NCBI RefSeq assembly: GCF_014839805.1
Contig: NC_051137.1
Coordinates: 7,987,170-8,051,169, forward strand
Source of the DNA: Manduca sexta
Taxonomy: Eukaryota; Arthropoda; Insecta; Lepidoptera; Sphingidae
Direction: 5' to 3'
DNA: 64,000 nt
Under the pieces are notes generated by a model. The model had not been told where the DNA came from. It did no database searches and saw only the letters and a program-made list of their open reading frames with translations. Shown in pieces: positions 63,991 through 64,000 of the stretch. The position numbers and the translations under genes were made by a program. Positions within the stretch are counted from its first letter, which is position 1, and each line of letters starts with the position of its first letter.

Positions 63991-64000
63991 GACAATAAAT

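Noticed and set aside
1..64000. CRISPR arrays, bacterial operons or integrated viral genes
   Set aside because: No regularly spaced direct repeats with unique spacers were found, and no prokaryotic gene organisation or viral gene was recognised. The only tandem array (51.6-52.1 kb) has no spacers.

Overview
The window looks like nuclear DNA from a moth or butterfly (Lepidoptera). The background is AT-rich, the recognisable genes have short introns with GT-AG borders, and the interspersed repeats are of lepidopteran type: two tRNA-derived SINE families, tails of several LINE groups, small inverted-repeat elements and an R1-like LINE remnant. The organism call is an inference from these families; no species is assigned.

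Layout. Positions 1 to about 48,000 contain no protein gene that I can support. This stretch is AT-rich and repeat-littered, punctuated by roughly eighteen short GC-rich islands (for example 4015-4210, 13690-13830, 21960-22290, 37675-38105). It includes a 500-base run of N at 26403-26902. It could be intergenic regulatory DNA or the introns of a larger gene whose exons lie outside the window. Positions 48,425-49,275 (minus) hold one Osiris-family (DUF1676) gene with a good TATA/Inr core promoter. Positions 50,000-55,260 are mostly transposable-element debris, including a four-copy 123-bp tandem array and an R1-clade LINE fragment with an in-frame stop.

Positions 56,811-63,519 form a compact housekeeping cluster. 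It holds BCDIN3D (+), an intronless RNA 5'-monophosphate methyltransferase; a BAP18 homologue (-), a chromatin-complex subunit in four exons; and NUFIP1 (+), a box C/D snoRNP assembly factor in three exons. BCDIN3D and BAP18 converge, with stop codons 143 bp apart. BAP18 and NUFIP1 diverge from a 704-bp intergenic stretch that contains a small retro-insertion with a perfect 14-bp target-site duplication. All three act on RNA or chromatin, but nothing in the sequence shows that they work together.

The most interesting points are these. The BAP18 homologue lacks the SANT segment exactly between its conserved N-terminal block and the basic segment that follows SANT in the animal family. The Osiris 3' end has an intron-phase conflict. 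A 41-bp spaced cluster of composite motifs lies at 36.37-36.50 kb. The large desert is dotted with GC islands. I did not find a wholly new system.
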